Part shown: one piece after another, positions 1 through 9,900 of the stretch | How positions within the stretch are numbered: the stretch's first letter is position 1 | How the letters are laid out: each line of letters begins with the position of its first letter | Assembly (NCBI GenBank): GCA_034520365.1 | Contig: JAXHNP010000006.1 | Location: 675,001 to 739,000, forward strand | Length of the DNA stretch: 64,000 bases | From: Desulfobacterales bacterium | GTDB taxonomy: Bacteria; Desulfobacterota; Desulfobacteria; Desulfobacterales; Desulfosalsimonadaceae | Reading direction: 5' to 3' | Program-made: the position numbers and the translations under genes | The notes under the pieces: generated by a model | Seen by the model: the letters and a program-made list of their open reading frames with translations, nothing else | The model's database searches: none | Told to the model about the DNA's origin: nothing

Positions 1-400
1 TATGAAATGTTTGTTGCAGGATGAGCCTATGCCGATTTTTGGGGATGGTTCTGCCAGCAGGGATTTTTTGCATGTTGCGGACTTATGTGAAGGTATTGTG
101 AAGGCCATAGAATTGGATGTCTCGCCGGGAGAAGTTTTCCATCTGGCCTCTGAGGAAGAAACAACTATTTTGGGGCTTGCCAAAGCGATATCAGAAATTG
201 GGGGGCAGCCCGATTACCCGATTCAACATTTTTCAAGGCGAGCTGGAGAGGTTACACGGAATTTCGCCAAAAGTGACAAAGCTCACAAAGCGCTTGGCTT
301 TAAACCTCAAAAAAATCTTATAAAAGGTTTAGAAGAAACCTGGAAGTGGTATTTAGCGCATCGGGATGATGTGCTTTCGCTCAAAGAGAGTGACTCTTGA
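1..400 (+). CDS. NAD-dependent epimerase/dehydratase, C-terminal part (partial at window edge)
   Basis: C-terminal ~130 residues of an extended short-chain dehydrogenase/reductase acting on a nucleotide sugar. The stretch IFGDGSASRDFLHVADL matches the family's conserved 'GdGsq.RDF.yV.Dv' segment, and the tail resembles the helical end of UDP-glucose 4-epimerase or dTDP-glucose dehydratase proteins. The Rossmann fold and the YxxxK active site lie upstream of base 1, so the exact reaction cannot be named. It leads into a run of glycosyltransferases on the same strand, which fits supply of a sugar donor for surface polysaccharide. Confidence 0.8.
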   Translation, partial: MKCLLQDEPMPIFGDGSASRDFLHVADLCEGIVKAIELDVSPGEVFHLASEEETTILGLAKAISEIGGQPDYPIQHFSRRAGEVTRNFAKSDKAHKALGFKPQKNLIKGLEETWKWYLAHRDDVLSLKESDS

Positions 401-482
401 TAAGGCAGTTTTGGTTTTGGTTTTCATAAATTGTTCTATGAATTAAGTCGAATATATCTTCAAAAATTGGGATTTTTTAAAG

Positions 483-1334
483 ATGACAGAGAAAACGACT
501 ATCGCACTTACAAGGTATGGCGAAGCTAATAGTTTGGTGGGCCAGGCATTGGAAAGTCTTGCGATTCAAAAGGGTGTTAAAGCGGATGTCTTCTTTTTAG
601 ATCAACAGGAAGCCCCTGAGTTGGAGAAACTATGTAAACAATTATCCAATAATAATATTGCTTTTCACTATATCCGTATTCCGTCAGTATGTGTATCTTA
701 CGCTAGAAATCAGGCTATCAAATTATGTGAAACCAATATCATTTTATTTATTGATGCGGATGCTATTGCCCATAAAAATTGGGCTTATTATTTATCAGAT
801 ACTTTGATAAACCATGGAGCAGCCGTAGCCGGAGGCAAAATTATACCCAAGTTTCATAAAAAGCCATCTTTTTTGGTTAAATCAAATCTTGTTAGAGATC
901 AGTATTCCCTTATGCATCTAGGCGAGGGTATCCATGATATATCTAAGGTTGTGGCGACGAGCATGGGTTTACATATTCAAAAAATGGGGCCTGAAGCCTA
1001 TTTTAATGAAAACATGGGGCGTAGAGACGGTAATTTGGCTGGCGGTGCAGATATTGATGTTTGTGAGCGGGCGATCCGGAACAATCTTAGGGTGTTATAC
1101 AACAGCAAAGCCGTTGTGACTCACCAGGTTTTGGAAGAAAGACTGACATTTAAATGGCTTTTTAAAAGATTTTATTGGGGTGGCAAGGCAAAAGCACAGA
1201 AAGTTGGCAGACTTCAACGAACGCCAACTAATCCTAAGAACGCTTGGGACTACATAGCAATGCCACTATTTTTAATTCCCTTCATGGCGGGCTTTTTCGA
1301 GTACAAGTTCAGCCGGAAAAAAGGCAAACTTTAA
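483..1334 (+). CDS. glycosyltransferase family 2-like protein
   Basis: A 283-residue cytoplasmic GT-A type glycosyltransferase. VSYARNQAI (about residues 71-79) is the usual helix before the metal-binding motif, and DADA (91-94) follows a hydrophobic strand as the DxD motif that binds the nucleotide-sugar diphosphate. AGGADIDVCERA (about 188-199) matches the acceptor-side ED/D region. The C-terminal hydrophobic stretch (MPLFLIPFMAGFF) may associate with the membrane. It probably adds a sugar to a lipid-linked glycan with the neighbouring transferases. Donor and acceptor are unknown. Confidence 0.82.
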   Translation: MTEKTTIALTRYGEANSLVGQALESLAIQKGVKADVFFLDQQEAPELEKLCKQLSNNNIAFHYIRIPSVCVSYARNQAIKLCETNIILFIDADAIAHKNWAYYLSDTLINHGAAVAGGKIIPKFHKKPSFLVKSNLVRDQYSLMHLGEGIHDISKVVATSMGLHIQKMGPEAYFNENMGRRDGNLAGGADIDVCERAIRNNLRVLYNSKAVVTHQVLEERLTFKWLFKRFYWGGKAKAQKVGRLQRTPTNPKNAWDYIAMPLFLIPFMAGFFEYKFSRKKGKL

Positions 1335-1352
1335 AATTTATTGTTATCATTT

Positions 1353-2576
1353 ATGACTGAGGTTCAATCAGCTGGGCGCGGGTTTCTTTTTTTTGACACC
1401 TCACATGCCGGGGATGCTGTTCAGAATATAAAAGCACTCCTTCACAATGGTATTTGTACACCTAATCTCCACGCCGTTTTTGCCGTAAGTTATTGGGTCA
1501 AAGAAAGAATTATTAATGAAACCGAGCAGCAGATACCGGGAATCATAGAATTTATCGATTTGCCGGCGGCGGTATCAGAAAAGAAACGCAAGTTTAAAGA
1601 CGTTTTTGGTGCATTGCGATGTATCAGGCTCTCCGAAAAGCTCGCTGATCGATATCATTGTGACCAAATATATTTTTTGCATCTTGATACATTTATGGCC
1701 GGTTTATTTATTAGGTTGTTTTTTCCATCCCGATTTTTTTTTTCCGGCCTTTTCTTCAGGCCCCTTGAACATTACCCGGAACGATTCGGTAACAATTTAA
1801 CGCTTAAGGAAAAACTCCTTTCATTTTTTAAAGCTAAAATTTTTCGAAGGTTTCTGGCCTCTTCAAAAATTCGGACAATTCACTGTTATGATAAATATTT
1901 TGTTGAATACTGCCAGCCATTGAAGCATTCAGATAAGGTTCGGTATCTTCCGGATTTTTCTTTTCATCCCCCAGACATGGCCCCCCCCCGAATATCCATT
2001 GAAAACTGGATAAAAAGTAAAAACAAGTTCTTACTGTTTGGGCATTTAACTGAAAGAAAAGGTGTGCTGAAGCTACTGGAATCAATAAAGTTTCTAGATT
2101 CCGATCATTTAAATGCGAGCGCGTTTTTAATCTGTGGAAAGATAGATAGGCGCATTCAACAAGAGATAGATGCAGTTCTTGCCGAATTGCATGCTTTGGG
2201 CAAAGATAAGCAAGTTCATATAATAAATGATTTTTTAGACGATAAAAAGATTTGGTACCTGATTAATGCCTGCCATTTGGTTTTGCTGCCCTACCAGCGG
2301 CATCCAGGTTCCAGCGGAATTTTAAGCTGGGCGGCCTCGGCCGGCAAACCGGTTTTAGCCCAATCTTTCGGACTGCTCGGCCATGAAGTTGAAAAATGGG
2401 GTCTTGGGGTTACCGCTGATACGGGCGATTCAAAAGCCATTGCTTTGGCTCTGACATGTTTTGTTCAAAAAGGAGTTGAGGGCATTGTGGACGCAAATAA
2501 ACAAGCAAAATATAAAAGTTTGCATTCGGAAAAGAATTTTGCAAGCTCCTTGTTAAATTCCTTAGGCCCAGAATAA
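1353..2576 (+). CDS. glycosyltransferase family 4-like protein
   Basis: About 407 residues. The C-terminal half has a GT-B glycosyltransferase pattern: a strand and loop at LLFGHLTERKGVLKLLES (nucleotide-binding domain start) and YQRHPGSSGILSWAASAGKPVLA near residue 310, the site of the conserved donor-binding acidic/serine loop. The N-terminal half is poorly conserved. ATG at 1353 is preferred, with an in-frame TTG at 1341 as alternative; neither has a clear ribosome binding site. It lies 18 bp after the GT2 gene and 7 bp before the next glycosyltransferase, consistent with one transcript. Confidence 0.72.
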   Translation: MTEVQSAGRGFLFFDTSHAGDAVQNIKALLHNGICTPNLHAVFAVSYWVKERIINETEQQIPGIIEFIDLPAAVSEKKRKFKDVFGALRCIRLSEKLADRYHCDQIYFLHLDTFMAGLFIRLFFPSRFFFSGLFFRPLEHYPERFGNNLTLKEKLLSFFKAKIFRRFLASSKIRTIHCYDKYFVEYCQPLKHSDKVRYLPDFSFHPPDMAPPRISIENWIKSKNKFLLFGHLTERKGVLKLLESIKFLDSDHLNASAFLICGKIDRRIQQEIDAVLAELHALGKDKQVHIINDFLDDKKIWYLINACHLVLLPYQRHPGSSGILSWAASAGKPVLAQSFGLLGHEVEKWGLGVTADTGDSKAIALALTCFVQKGVEGIVDANKQAKYKSLHSEKNFASSLLNSLGPE

Positions 2577-2583
2577 ACTGAAA

Positions 2584-3723
2584 ATGAAGATCGCCCTAAT
2601 CGGCCCGACTTATCCATTTCGAGGCGGGATATCCCATTATACGACCCTCTTGCATGAGCACTTAAAAGAAAGGCATGAGGTCCGGTTTTTTTCTTTTTCG
2701 CGCCAGTATCCGAAATGGCTTTTCCCGGGCAAAAGCGATGTCGATCCAAGTCAAATGCATATCCAGGTCCCTGGCGTGGAGCGGGTGATCGATTCTGTCA
2801 ATCCTTTAACCTGGGTTCACACCGCGCGAATTCTTGCGCGAAATGGATTCGATGTGGTGATTATTCCTTGGTGGGTCTCCTTCTGGGCGCCCCAGTTTTT
2901 TACGATTTTAAAAATTTTAAAAAAATACTCGAACACCTTGATTCTTTTTATATGCCATAACGTGGTGGCGCATGAATCGAAAAGCTATGACAAACTGCTC
3001 ACCAAGCTGGTGCTCAAGCAGGGTGATTATTACATTGTGCATTCCAGAGAAGATGAAAACAACCTACTGGATATTTTGCCGGATGCGAGGGTATGCCGGC
3101 ATGTGCACCCAACATATGATGTTTTTCGGTTCGATGATTTTGAACCGCAGGAATGCCGCAGAATGCTCGGCGTTTCCGGGAACTTAATGCTTTTTTTCGG
3201 CTTTGTAAGGGATTATAAGGGATTGACATATCTGCTTAAGGCAATGCCTGAAATTCTGGCAGCGGTGCCTGTCAAACTTATGGTGGTTGGCGAGTTTTGG
3301 AAAGATAAGCACTATTATTTAAAATTAATTGAGCAGCTGGACGTTGGCGATCATGTCATCATTATTGATCAGTATGTACCAAACGAAGATGTTGGGCGTT
3401 ATTTTTGTGCCGCGGATCTGGTTGTGCAGCCTTATGTGAGCGCTACCGGAAGTGGTGTGGTGCAGATCGCATTCGGATTTCATAAGCCGGTTTTGGCCAC
3501 AGCCGTGGGCTGCCTGCCGGAAATTATCGACCACGGCAGAACCGGTTTTATCGTGCCTCCCAAATCACCGGAGGCCATTGCAGAGGCGGCTATCAACTTA
3601 TTTACGAGCAAAAGCAAGGGTTTTTTTGAAGAAAATATCAAAAGGCAGCAATACCGTTTTTCCTGGGAGCGCTTGGCTGATAAGATTGAAATGCTGTTAG
3701 CAGATGGTATCCAATATCACTAA
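2584..3723 (+). CDS. glycosyltransferase family 4 (GT-B fold)
   Basis: A 379-residue GT-B glycosyltransferase. The N-terminus MKIALIGPTYPFRGGISHYT is the typical glycine-rich acceptor-domain start. The C-terminal domain has LFFGFVRDYKGLTYLLKAMP and the donor-site block VSATGSGVVQIAFGFHKPVLAT followed by GCLPEIIDHGRTGFIVPP, with E in the position usual for the sugar-nucleotide contact. It is intact, of normal length and starts just after the upstream transferase. Its role in surface glycan assembly is inferred from neighbours; sugar specificity cannot be read from sequence. Confidence 0.88.
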   Translation: MKIALIGPTYPFRGGISHYTTLLHEHLKERHEVRFFSFSRQYPKWLFPGKSDVDPSQMHIQVPGVERVIDSVNPLTWVHTARILARNGFDVVIIPWWVSFWAPQFFTILKILKKYSNTLILFICHNVVAHESKSYDKLLTKLVLKQGDYYIVHSREDENNLLDILPDARVCRHVHPTYDVFRFDDFEPQECRRMLGVSGNLMLFFGFVRDYKGLTYLLKAMPEILAAVPVKLMVVGEFWKDKHYYLKLIEQLDVGDHVIIIDQYVPNEDVGRYFCAADLVVQPYVSATGSGVVQIAFGFHKPVLATAVGCLPEIIDHGRTGFIVPPKSPEAIAEAAINLFTSKSKGFFEENIKRQQYRFSWERLADKIEMLLADGIQYH

Positions 3724-3747
3724 TAATTAACATGTAAAAGGATTAAA

Positions 3748-4494
3748 ATGCAATTAATGACCCGGAGCCGGCTATTGAGGTTTTTTTATAATACCCCGAT
3801 CGAATCACTGGCTCGCAAAACCTACATGTTTTTTTTCCAAAGAGTAAACTTTTATACGGACCGGCAAACCCGTGCTGTTATGAAAAAAGTGCTTCGCTCG
3901 GATTCCAACTGCATCGATATTGGCTGCTACAGGGGAGAGATTCTTAAGGATATGATAAAATTTGTTCCAGACGGCCGTGTTTTTGCCTTTGAACCCGTAC
4001 CCGCTAATTGCGAATATTTATCCAAAAAGTTTCCCCGGGTAGATTTGTTTCAGGTGGCATTGGGAGATGAAGCCGGTTTAGCAAATTTTTATTACGACAG
4101 TGAGCACCCGGCAAGAAGCGGCCTTGCAGGACAGAAGGACTTAACAGATGAGTTTCAGGTAGAAATGGAGACACTTGATCATATTATCCCCGGCGATATG
4201 AACATTGATCTTATCAAAATCGATGTTGAAGGCGCCGAATACAAGGTCATAAAGGGCGGGGAAAATCTTATCAAACGCTGCCGGCCGGTTATCATATTTG
4301 AGTGCAATAATGGGTCGGCCGAGCTTTATAATTGCCATCCAGGAGATTTGTTTGATTTAATTTCCAAGGAAATGGGGCTTAAGATTTCCTCTATGTCCGC
4401 TTGGTTGAAAGAAACTCCCCCGTTCAATAGAAACGCGTTTATTGAGTGTGTCCATGAAGAAAAGTTCAATAATTTTATTGCCTGTTGTCCATAG
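3748..4494 (+). CDS. FkbM family S-adenosylmethionine-dependent methyltransferase
   Basis: A 248-residue protein. CIDIGCYRGE (about residue 52) is the SAM-binding motif I, FAFEPVPANCEYL is the acidic post-I segment, and IDLIKIDVEGAEYKVIKGG is the signature FkbM block. AAGGA sits 8 bp before the ATG. Such enzymes are commonly found at the ends of polysaccharide clusters and O-methylate sugars. It closes the glycosyltransferase run; the next ~420 bases carry no gene. Confidence 0.88.
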   Translation: MQLMTRSRLLRFFYNTPIESLARKTYMFFFQRVNFYTDRQTRAVMKKVLRSDSNCIDIGCYRGEILKDMIKFVPDGRVFAFEPVPANCEYLSKKFPRVDLFQVALGDEAGLANFYYDSEHPARSGLAGQKDLTDEFQVEMETLDHIIPGDMNIDLIKIDVEGAEYKVIKGGENLIKRCRPVIIFECNNGSAELYNCHPGDLFDLISKEMGLKISSMSAWLKETPPFNRNAFIECVHEEKFNNFIACCP

Positions 4495-4915
4495 TTCTTT
4501 ATGTCATAGGATGGGATATGATTTAATTTCTCTATGCTTTTTGCCACTAAGCTGTAGGATAAACACCCTCAAAAAAAAGGATAAAGACTGACATAATTTT
4601 CAGACAAACACTGATACCCTTCTCCATTCAACTATTTTAATATCAAAAACAATCAACATCTTTACAATTCAAGTTGGGGCCTTAATCCGGTTTATCTTCG
4701 CCTATTTTTCAGAAAAATAAGGCGTTAGATAAATCGTGCCTTTGTGGGCGATATTTATAAAAACTTTGGTTATCTTCATTAAATTTTAAACCTTGCCGGT
4801 TTTAAAATTTTGCCTTTGGTTAATAGTCAGTGAAAAGCAACCCGTTAATATGATTTTAAGACTAAATTGTTCTTATATTAGGCGTTTTACACAATATAGA
4901 AATAAGGGGGAAGAT
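4495..4915 (+). promoter_or_regulatory. Intergenic leader before the giant secreted protein gene
   Basis: About 420 AT-rich bases with no credible gene. At about 4698-4722 there is an inverted repeat (GCCTATTTTTC / GAAAAATAAGGC) that could form a hairpin, either ending the upstream cluster or acting as a leader element. AAGGGGGAAG at 4904-4913 is the ribosome binding site that fixes the start of the downstream gene at 4916. I see no confident promoter hexamers. Confidence 0.4.
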
Positions 4916-6916
4916 ATGGATTATTCAGGGCAATTTAAAAAGTTAATTTTAATTTTAGGCGTTTTTTTACTCGTTTTTTCCCTGGCGCCGGCAGCGAGTT
5001 TTGCTGATTGGGAGGATCATTTCGACGGCACATCTGGGTACAGCTGGATTACTTTTGATACGTTTGTCGGAACTGGCGACATATCCAGCGCCCAGATGAC
5101 AGGAGGGCAATATGAATTTGAAGCCACTAACGTCAGTGGATTGAATTCCACATCTGATCCGACGGATGATTATAAGTACCTGTTGGCTGGCAGGGAAGGA
5201 GAAGTGGAGGACAATGCCATTATTAAGGCAAAGATGTCCGCCCTTGAAGAGCAGGATTTACTGGCAGTGCTTGTTTTAAGGGGAAACCGGATCGCATCTG
5301 GCGGTACCTATACGCATGAAGGCTATGGCTGTGGTGTTTGCTCGTATGACAATGATGGATATATATATATTGGAAAAACAAAGCAGTTCCGGGATGGCAC
5401 ACAGTTAACTTTCGATGAGTTGAGCTTTGATCCGGCAGTCACAGATTGCTACATCAAGTTTGCCGCTATAACTGCAGAGAGCGGGCAAAAATTATTTGGT
5501 AAGGCCTGGCCGGTAGGCGGGGATGAACCGAAAGATTGGCAGATTGACTACACGGATGATTCCGCTGAACAATTTGCAAGCGGTTTGTGCGGCATGGGGG
5601 TAATGACATGGAGTCCTGATATCAATGGGACCGGCCCGCCCATCTTTGAATCGAAAGCCGCATTTGATGATATTTACCTGTTTAATACCAATCTTGCCGA
5701 AAAATTTTCATTTTTGTCAGAAACCTCGGATGGCGGTGAAGTCCCGGCTGGCGGGAGTGACAGCTTTTCCGCTGGAGACAGTGTGGTCGATATCAGCTCT
5801 TCCTCAAGCTTTTCGTCTTTGGTCAGTGTTGCGGAAGACGCTGAACCTGCGCCGACAAAGACTAAAAAACTCGGCACGGAAGACCTGATTGATAAAAGTG
5901 TAAATATCGATTGCACGCTCCTTGACGGAGAGCATCAGAGCATGGTCAAGATCAGCTATTCGGATGATGAAGTTGCGGGCCTCAATGAAGAAAACCTGAA
6001 TCTTTATTATTACGATAATGCATCAGGCTCCTGGCGGTTGGCCGTGGCTGGCAATACCAACGTGGTGGATGGCAACTTGGCAGATGTGACCAACCGCATT
6101 GTCGGGAGCATTCCGGATATTACCAGCCTTGGGGATTACGGCGTTTATCCGGAAAACAATGTGGTTTGGGCGGTTGTGGATCATTTTACGGAATTCGGTG
6201 TCGGCGGCACCGGAGACAATGGCTGGGCGCTTCAGGACGGCAACCTCATGATCGAAGGGGATGACTCTCAGCCTGAGACTACGGTTACTATTAATGATGG
6301 GAATTCTTATGTATGGATTGCCGATTCGGCAGCTTCTTCGGAAACAACATATGAAAGCGAAAGTTGGGGCGGCCAGCTAAAATTTGATTCAGCGGTTGCA
6401 GACACCGACAGCTTCAGCGTTGAAGTGGGTTATTCAACTGATGGAAGCACATTTAGTGCGGGTGCGCCTGAGGCAACTTTAAACGGCGACTGGTCTGATA
6501 CAATTGAAATCGACACCGGTGCCGACGGCCCATTGACCGTGGCCGCAGGGGAGTATCTCGCACTGCGCATTACCAACAATTCAGGTGATTCCGGTAGCGG
6601 CTACACGCTTCTTACTGGCGGACTCAGGAGCTGGCTGAATGCACCTGCCGGCGGGGGAAATAACCTTTACATTAAAAGTGACGCGGAGACGGATCCGATC
6701 GAGGACAGCACGGGGACGCATGACGTGACGTCAAACGGGCCGGTCACAGTAGAGGCGTTTGGCAAGGACGCGGCCATGGCCTTTGACGGATCCGGGGATT
6801 ACCTGAGTGTCCCGGTCAGCGGTGACTGGGATTTTGGCGGGGGTGATTTTACGATTGACCTGTGGGTGAACGCTGATTCCTTGGCTGGGCTAGGCGGCTT
6901 GCTGAAGCGGATATGA
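4916..6916 (+). CDS. Giant secreted LamG/beta-helix protein, N-terminal part (broken by a frameshift)
   Basis: Start chosen at 4916 because AAGGGGGAAG lies just upstream and the first 30 residues form a good Sec signal peptide (KK, hydrophobic core, cleavage after ASFA). It is followed by a concanavalin-like beta-sandwich (about residues 31-260), a Ser/acidic linker, a beta-rich module containing NLNLYYYDNASGSW and ending HFTEFGV, a second beta-sandwich (about 430-580), and the start of LamG module 1 (FDGSGDYLSVP). The frame closes at TGA 6914, but homology continues one frame over from about 6909 (GYEYPTEKAFMLYVDG). A single extra base near 6905-6909, or a sequencing error, splits one gene. 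Probable cell-surface adhesin or extracellular polysaccharide-binding protein (inferred). Confidence 0.8.
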   Translation: MDYSGQFKKLILILGVFLLVFSLAPAASFADWEDHFDGTSGYSWITFDTFVGTGDISSAQMTGGQYEFEATNVSGLNSTSDPTDDYKYLLAGREGEVEDNAIIKAKMSALEEQDLLAVLVLRGNRIASGGTYTHEGYGCGVCSYDNDGYIYIGKTKQFRDGTQLTFDELSFDPAVTDCYIKFAAITAESGQKLFGKAWPVGGDEPKDWQIDYTDDSAEQFASGLCGMGVMTWSPDINGTGPPIFESKAAFDDIYLFNTNLAEKFSFLSETSDGGEVPAGGSDSFSAGDSVVDISSSSSFSSLVSVAEDAEPAPTKTKKLGTEDLIDKSVNIDCTLLDGEHQSMVKISYSDDEVAGLNEENLNLYYYDNASGSWRLAVAGNTNVVDGNLADVTNRIVGSIPDITSLGDYGVYPENNVVWAVVDHFTEFGVGGTGDNGWALQDGNLMIEGDDSQPETTVTINDGNSYVWIADSAASSETTYESESWGGQLKFDSAVADTDSFSVEVGYSTDGSTFSAGAPEATLNGDWSDTIEIDTGADGPLTVAAGEYLALRITNNSGDSGSGYTLLTGGLRSWLNAPAGGGNNLYIKSDAETDPIEDSTGTHDVTSNGPVTVEAFGKDAAMAFDGSGDYLSVPVSGDWDFGGGDFTIDLWVNADSLAGLGGLLKRI

Positions 6917-6938
6917 ATACCCGACCGAAAAGGCGTTT

Positions 6939-9900
6939 ATGCTTTACGTAGATGGCGTGTTCAAGTTTTCCTACAAGGAAGCGGGGACGTGGAGCACCAT
7001 TGAGAGCACCACCTCTCCGGATCCGTTGCTCTGGTACCACGTGGCGGTGGAGCGCGACGGAGAGACGGTTTCCCTGTACGTAAACGGGGTGCCCGAAGGT
7101 AGCGCCACATTCAGTGGCGAGGTCAATTCCTCAAGCGACGGCCTGGTGGTCGGCCGGCATGTGACCAATGTAAACAACTATTATTTCAGTGGCCACATGG
7201 ACGAGATCCGGGTGGCCAAGGGCACGGCTCGATTTGGCGGTGATTTTTCGGATAATCTGCCGAACAAGCCGTACCTGGATATGGCCGCGTTTATCGACGG
7301 AGACAGCAACGGAAGCTACGATGACGGCGAGACGTATGCGGATACCATCCAGGCGGTGATTGACGAGGCTGATGCAAATGACGAGGTTTATGTCCTGCCG
7401 GGGACCTATGAAGAGGCCCTCAGCATTCCCGTTGGGATCACGCTGACCTCGACCGACGGCGCGGCCGCGACCACACTCGCCGGCAGCGGGGCCACGCCGG
7501 TAACAGTGGCTGCGGACGGGGTGACCATTGACGGGTTTACCCTGACCAACCCGGACGGCACGAACGTGATCCATTCGGCCGGCAACAGCAGCCTGACCAT
7601 CCGGAATAACACGATTACGGATGTGGGGACGGCGGCCACCGGCAGCATCCACGCGATCGCCGTGGTGGGCACGGCAACAGCGTCAACCATTGCCATTGAG
7701 GACAACGAATTCAGCAACCTGGGGACAGAGGCCAACGATACGGGCGGCGCCAGCGCGATTGCGGTTGGCTGGTCGAACTACAGCAATGATGTTTCGGGCC
7801 TGCTGATTCAGAACAATACGATCACCCATGTCCGGGCTTGCACGGATCCGTGGGTGAGCGGCGGCCCCGGGGGCCAGGGGGCCTACGGCATCCTGATCAA
7901 CCTGGGGGGGCAGACCATTGCGCCCCAGATCCTGAACAACACGATCAGCGACCTGGAGGGCTGGTGGTCGCACGCCATCGGTTTGGAAGGCGATACGCCT
8001 GACGCGCTGGTGCAGGGCAACATCATCAGCAACCTGGTGGACTACAAGACCGGCCTTGACCCAAGTGACCCGGATGCGGCCGGGGTGATGGTGGAGGACA
8101 ACGCGTCTGCGGACACAGTGACGATAACAGGCAACAGCTTCAGCGACATGTCCGTGGGCGTTCGCAACAACATGGTGGCCACGGTGGATGCCCAGGGCAA
8201 CTGGTGGGGAGACACGGAGCCGAGCGATGACGTGTACAACCCCGGAGGCGGCAGCGTCTCGTACGCGCCGTTCTGGAGCCAGGATTACGTGGCTGACGAT
8301 CACAGCGGGGCGTGGACGTGGCACGTGGATGGTTCCGGCTACATCCAGGATGCGGTGGACAAGGCCGAGGTGCTCGACGGCGACACCATCTACGTGGATG
8401 CCGGCACCTATCCGGAGCAGGTGGAGGTCACCAAGGCCGTGACCCTGGCGGGCATGAACGATCCCGCCGGCGTTGATGCCGCAGTTGTGGAAGGCAAGGT
8501 GAATATCCGGGTGGACGGCGTGACGGTGAGCCTGCTCAAGATTACCAACACGGGCGGTGCCGGCGAGCAGGAAGGGATTTTCGTCGGTGCGCCGGCAGGC
8601 TATACGGATTACCCGGCCAAAACCATCGAGATCAGCAACAACCTGATTGACGGGGTGGATACTTCGGCCACTGATGTGGCTGCGGAAGGCATCCATGTCA
8701 AGTCTTACAACGAGGAGCAGATCGATGGAATTAATATTATTGATAATACGATTAAAAATGTTTCCCAGCCGGCTTATGGTGCCAATGGTATCAAGCTGCA
8801 GGCGGATTTGAACAACGTCAACGTTCTGCGCAATACCATAGAGAACATCCACGGCGCCTGGAGCTACGGGGTGGTGGCCACGCCGTCGGGATCCGAACTT
8901 GGTTTCCCGAAGAATGTGACGATCGAGGAGAACATCTTTTCCGGGGTCACGGCTGAGACGGCCGAGTACGCCTGCGCGGTGGGGCTGGATACAGCCGGCG
9001 GCGGCTTCGAAGAGGAGACCATCCCCGATGCGACGGAACTTGAAGTGCATTACAACGAGTTCGGCGACACGTATTGCGGGGTGGTGAACAAGGACCTGGA
9101 CGAGGTGCTCGATGCTGAGTACAACGACTGGGGTGACCCGTCCGGGCCGTACCATGATACCGAGAACCCGGACGGTACCGGGGCAGCGGTTTCAGACAAG
9201 GTGGATTTTGATCCCTGGCTAGGTGGAGACAACCTCTACATCAAGACCGACGCGGAGACGGACCCGATCGAGGACAGCACGGGGACGCATGACGTGACGT
9301 CAAACGGGCCGGTCACAGTAGAGGCGTTTGGCAAGGACGCGGCCATGGCCTTTGACGGATCCGGGGATTACCTGAGTGTCCCGGCCAGCGCGGACTGGGA
9401 TTTTGGTGCGGGTGATTTTACGATTGACCTGTGGGTGAATCCCGTTTCCGTATCCGGCTACAACGGCCTGTTGAGTGCCTTTGAATGGATTTCGGGCTCA
9501 ACACATGACGCGTACAAGCTCTACATAGACGACGGCGTCTTCACGTTTGATGTCAGGGACGAAGGCACCTGGACGGTTCTCACGGGGGCCACTCCCGCCA
9601 GTGCGGGCGCGTGGTACCACGTGGCGGCGGAACGGGACGGGGATGAGTTGACGCTTTACGTGAACGGATTGGCCGAGGACAGCGCGACGTTTACCGGCTC
9701 GGTAAACTCCTCGAGCGACGGCCTGGTGGTCGGCCGGCATGTGACCAATGTAAACAACTATTATTTCAGTGGCCACATGGACGAGATCCGGGTGGCCAAG
9801 GGCACGGCTCGATTTGGCGGTGATTTTTCGGATAATCTGCCGAACAAGCCGTACCTGGATATGGCCGCGTTTATCGACGGAGACAGCAACGGAAGCTACG

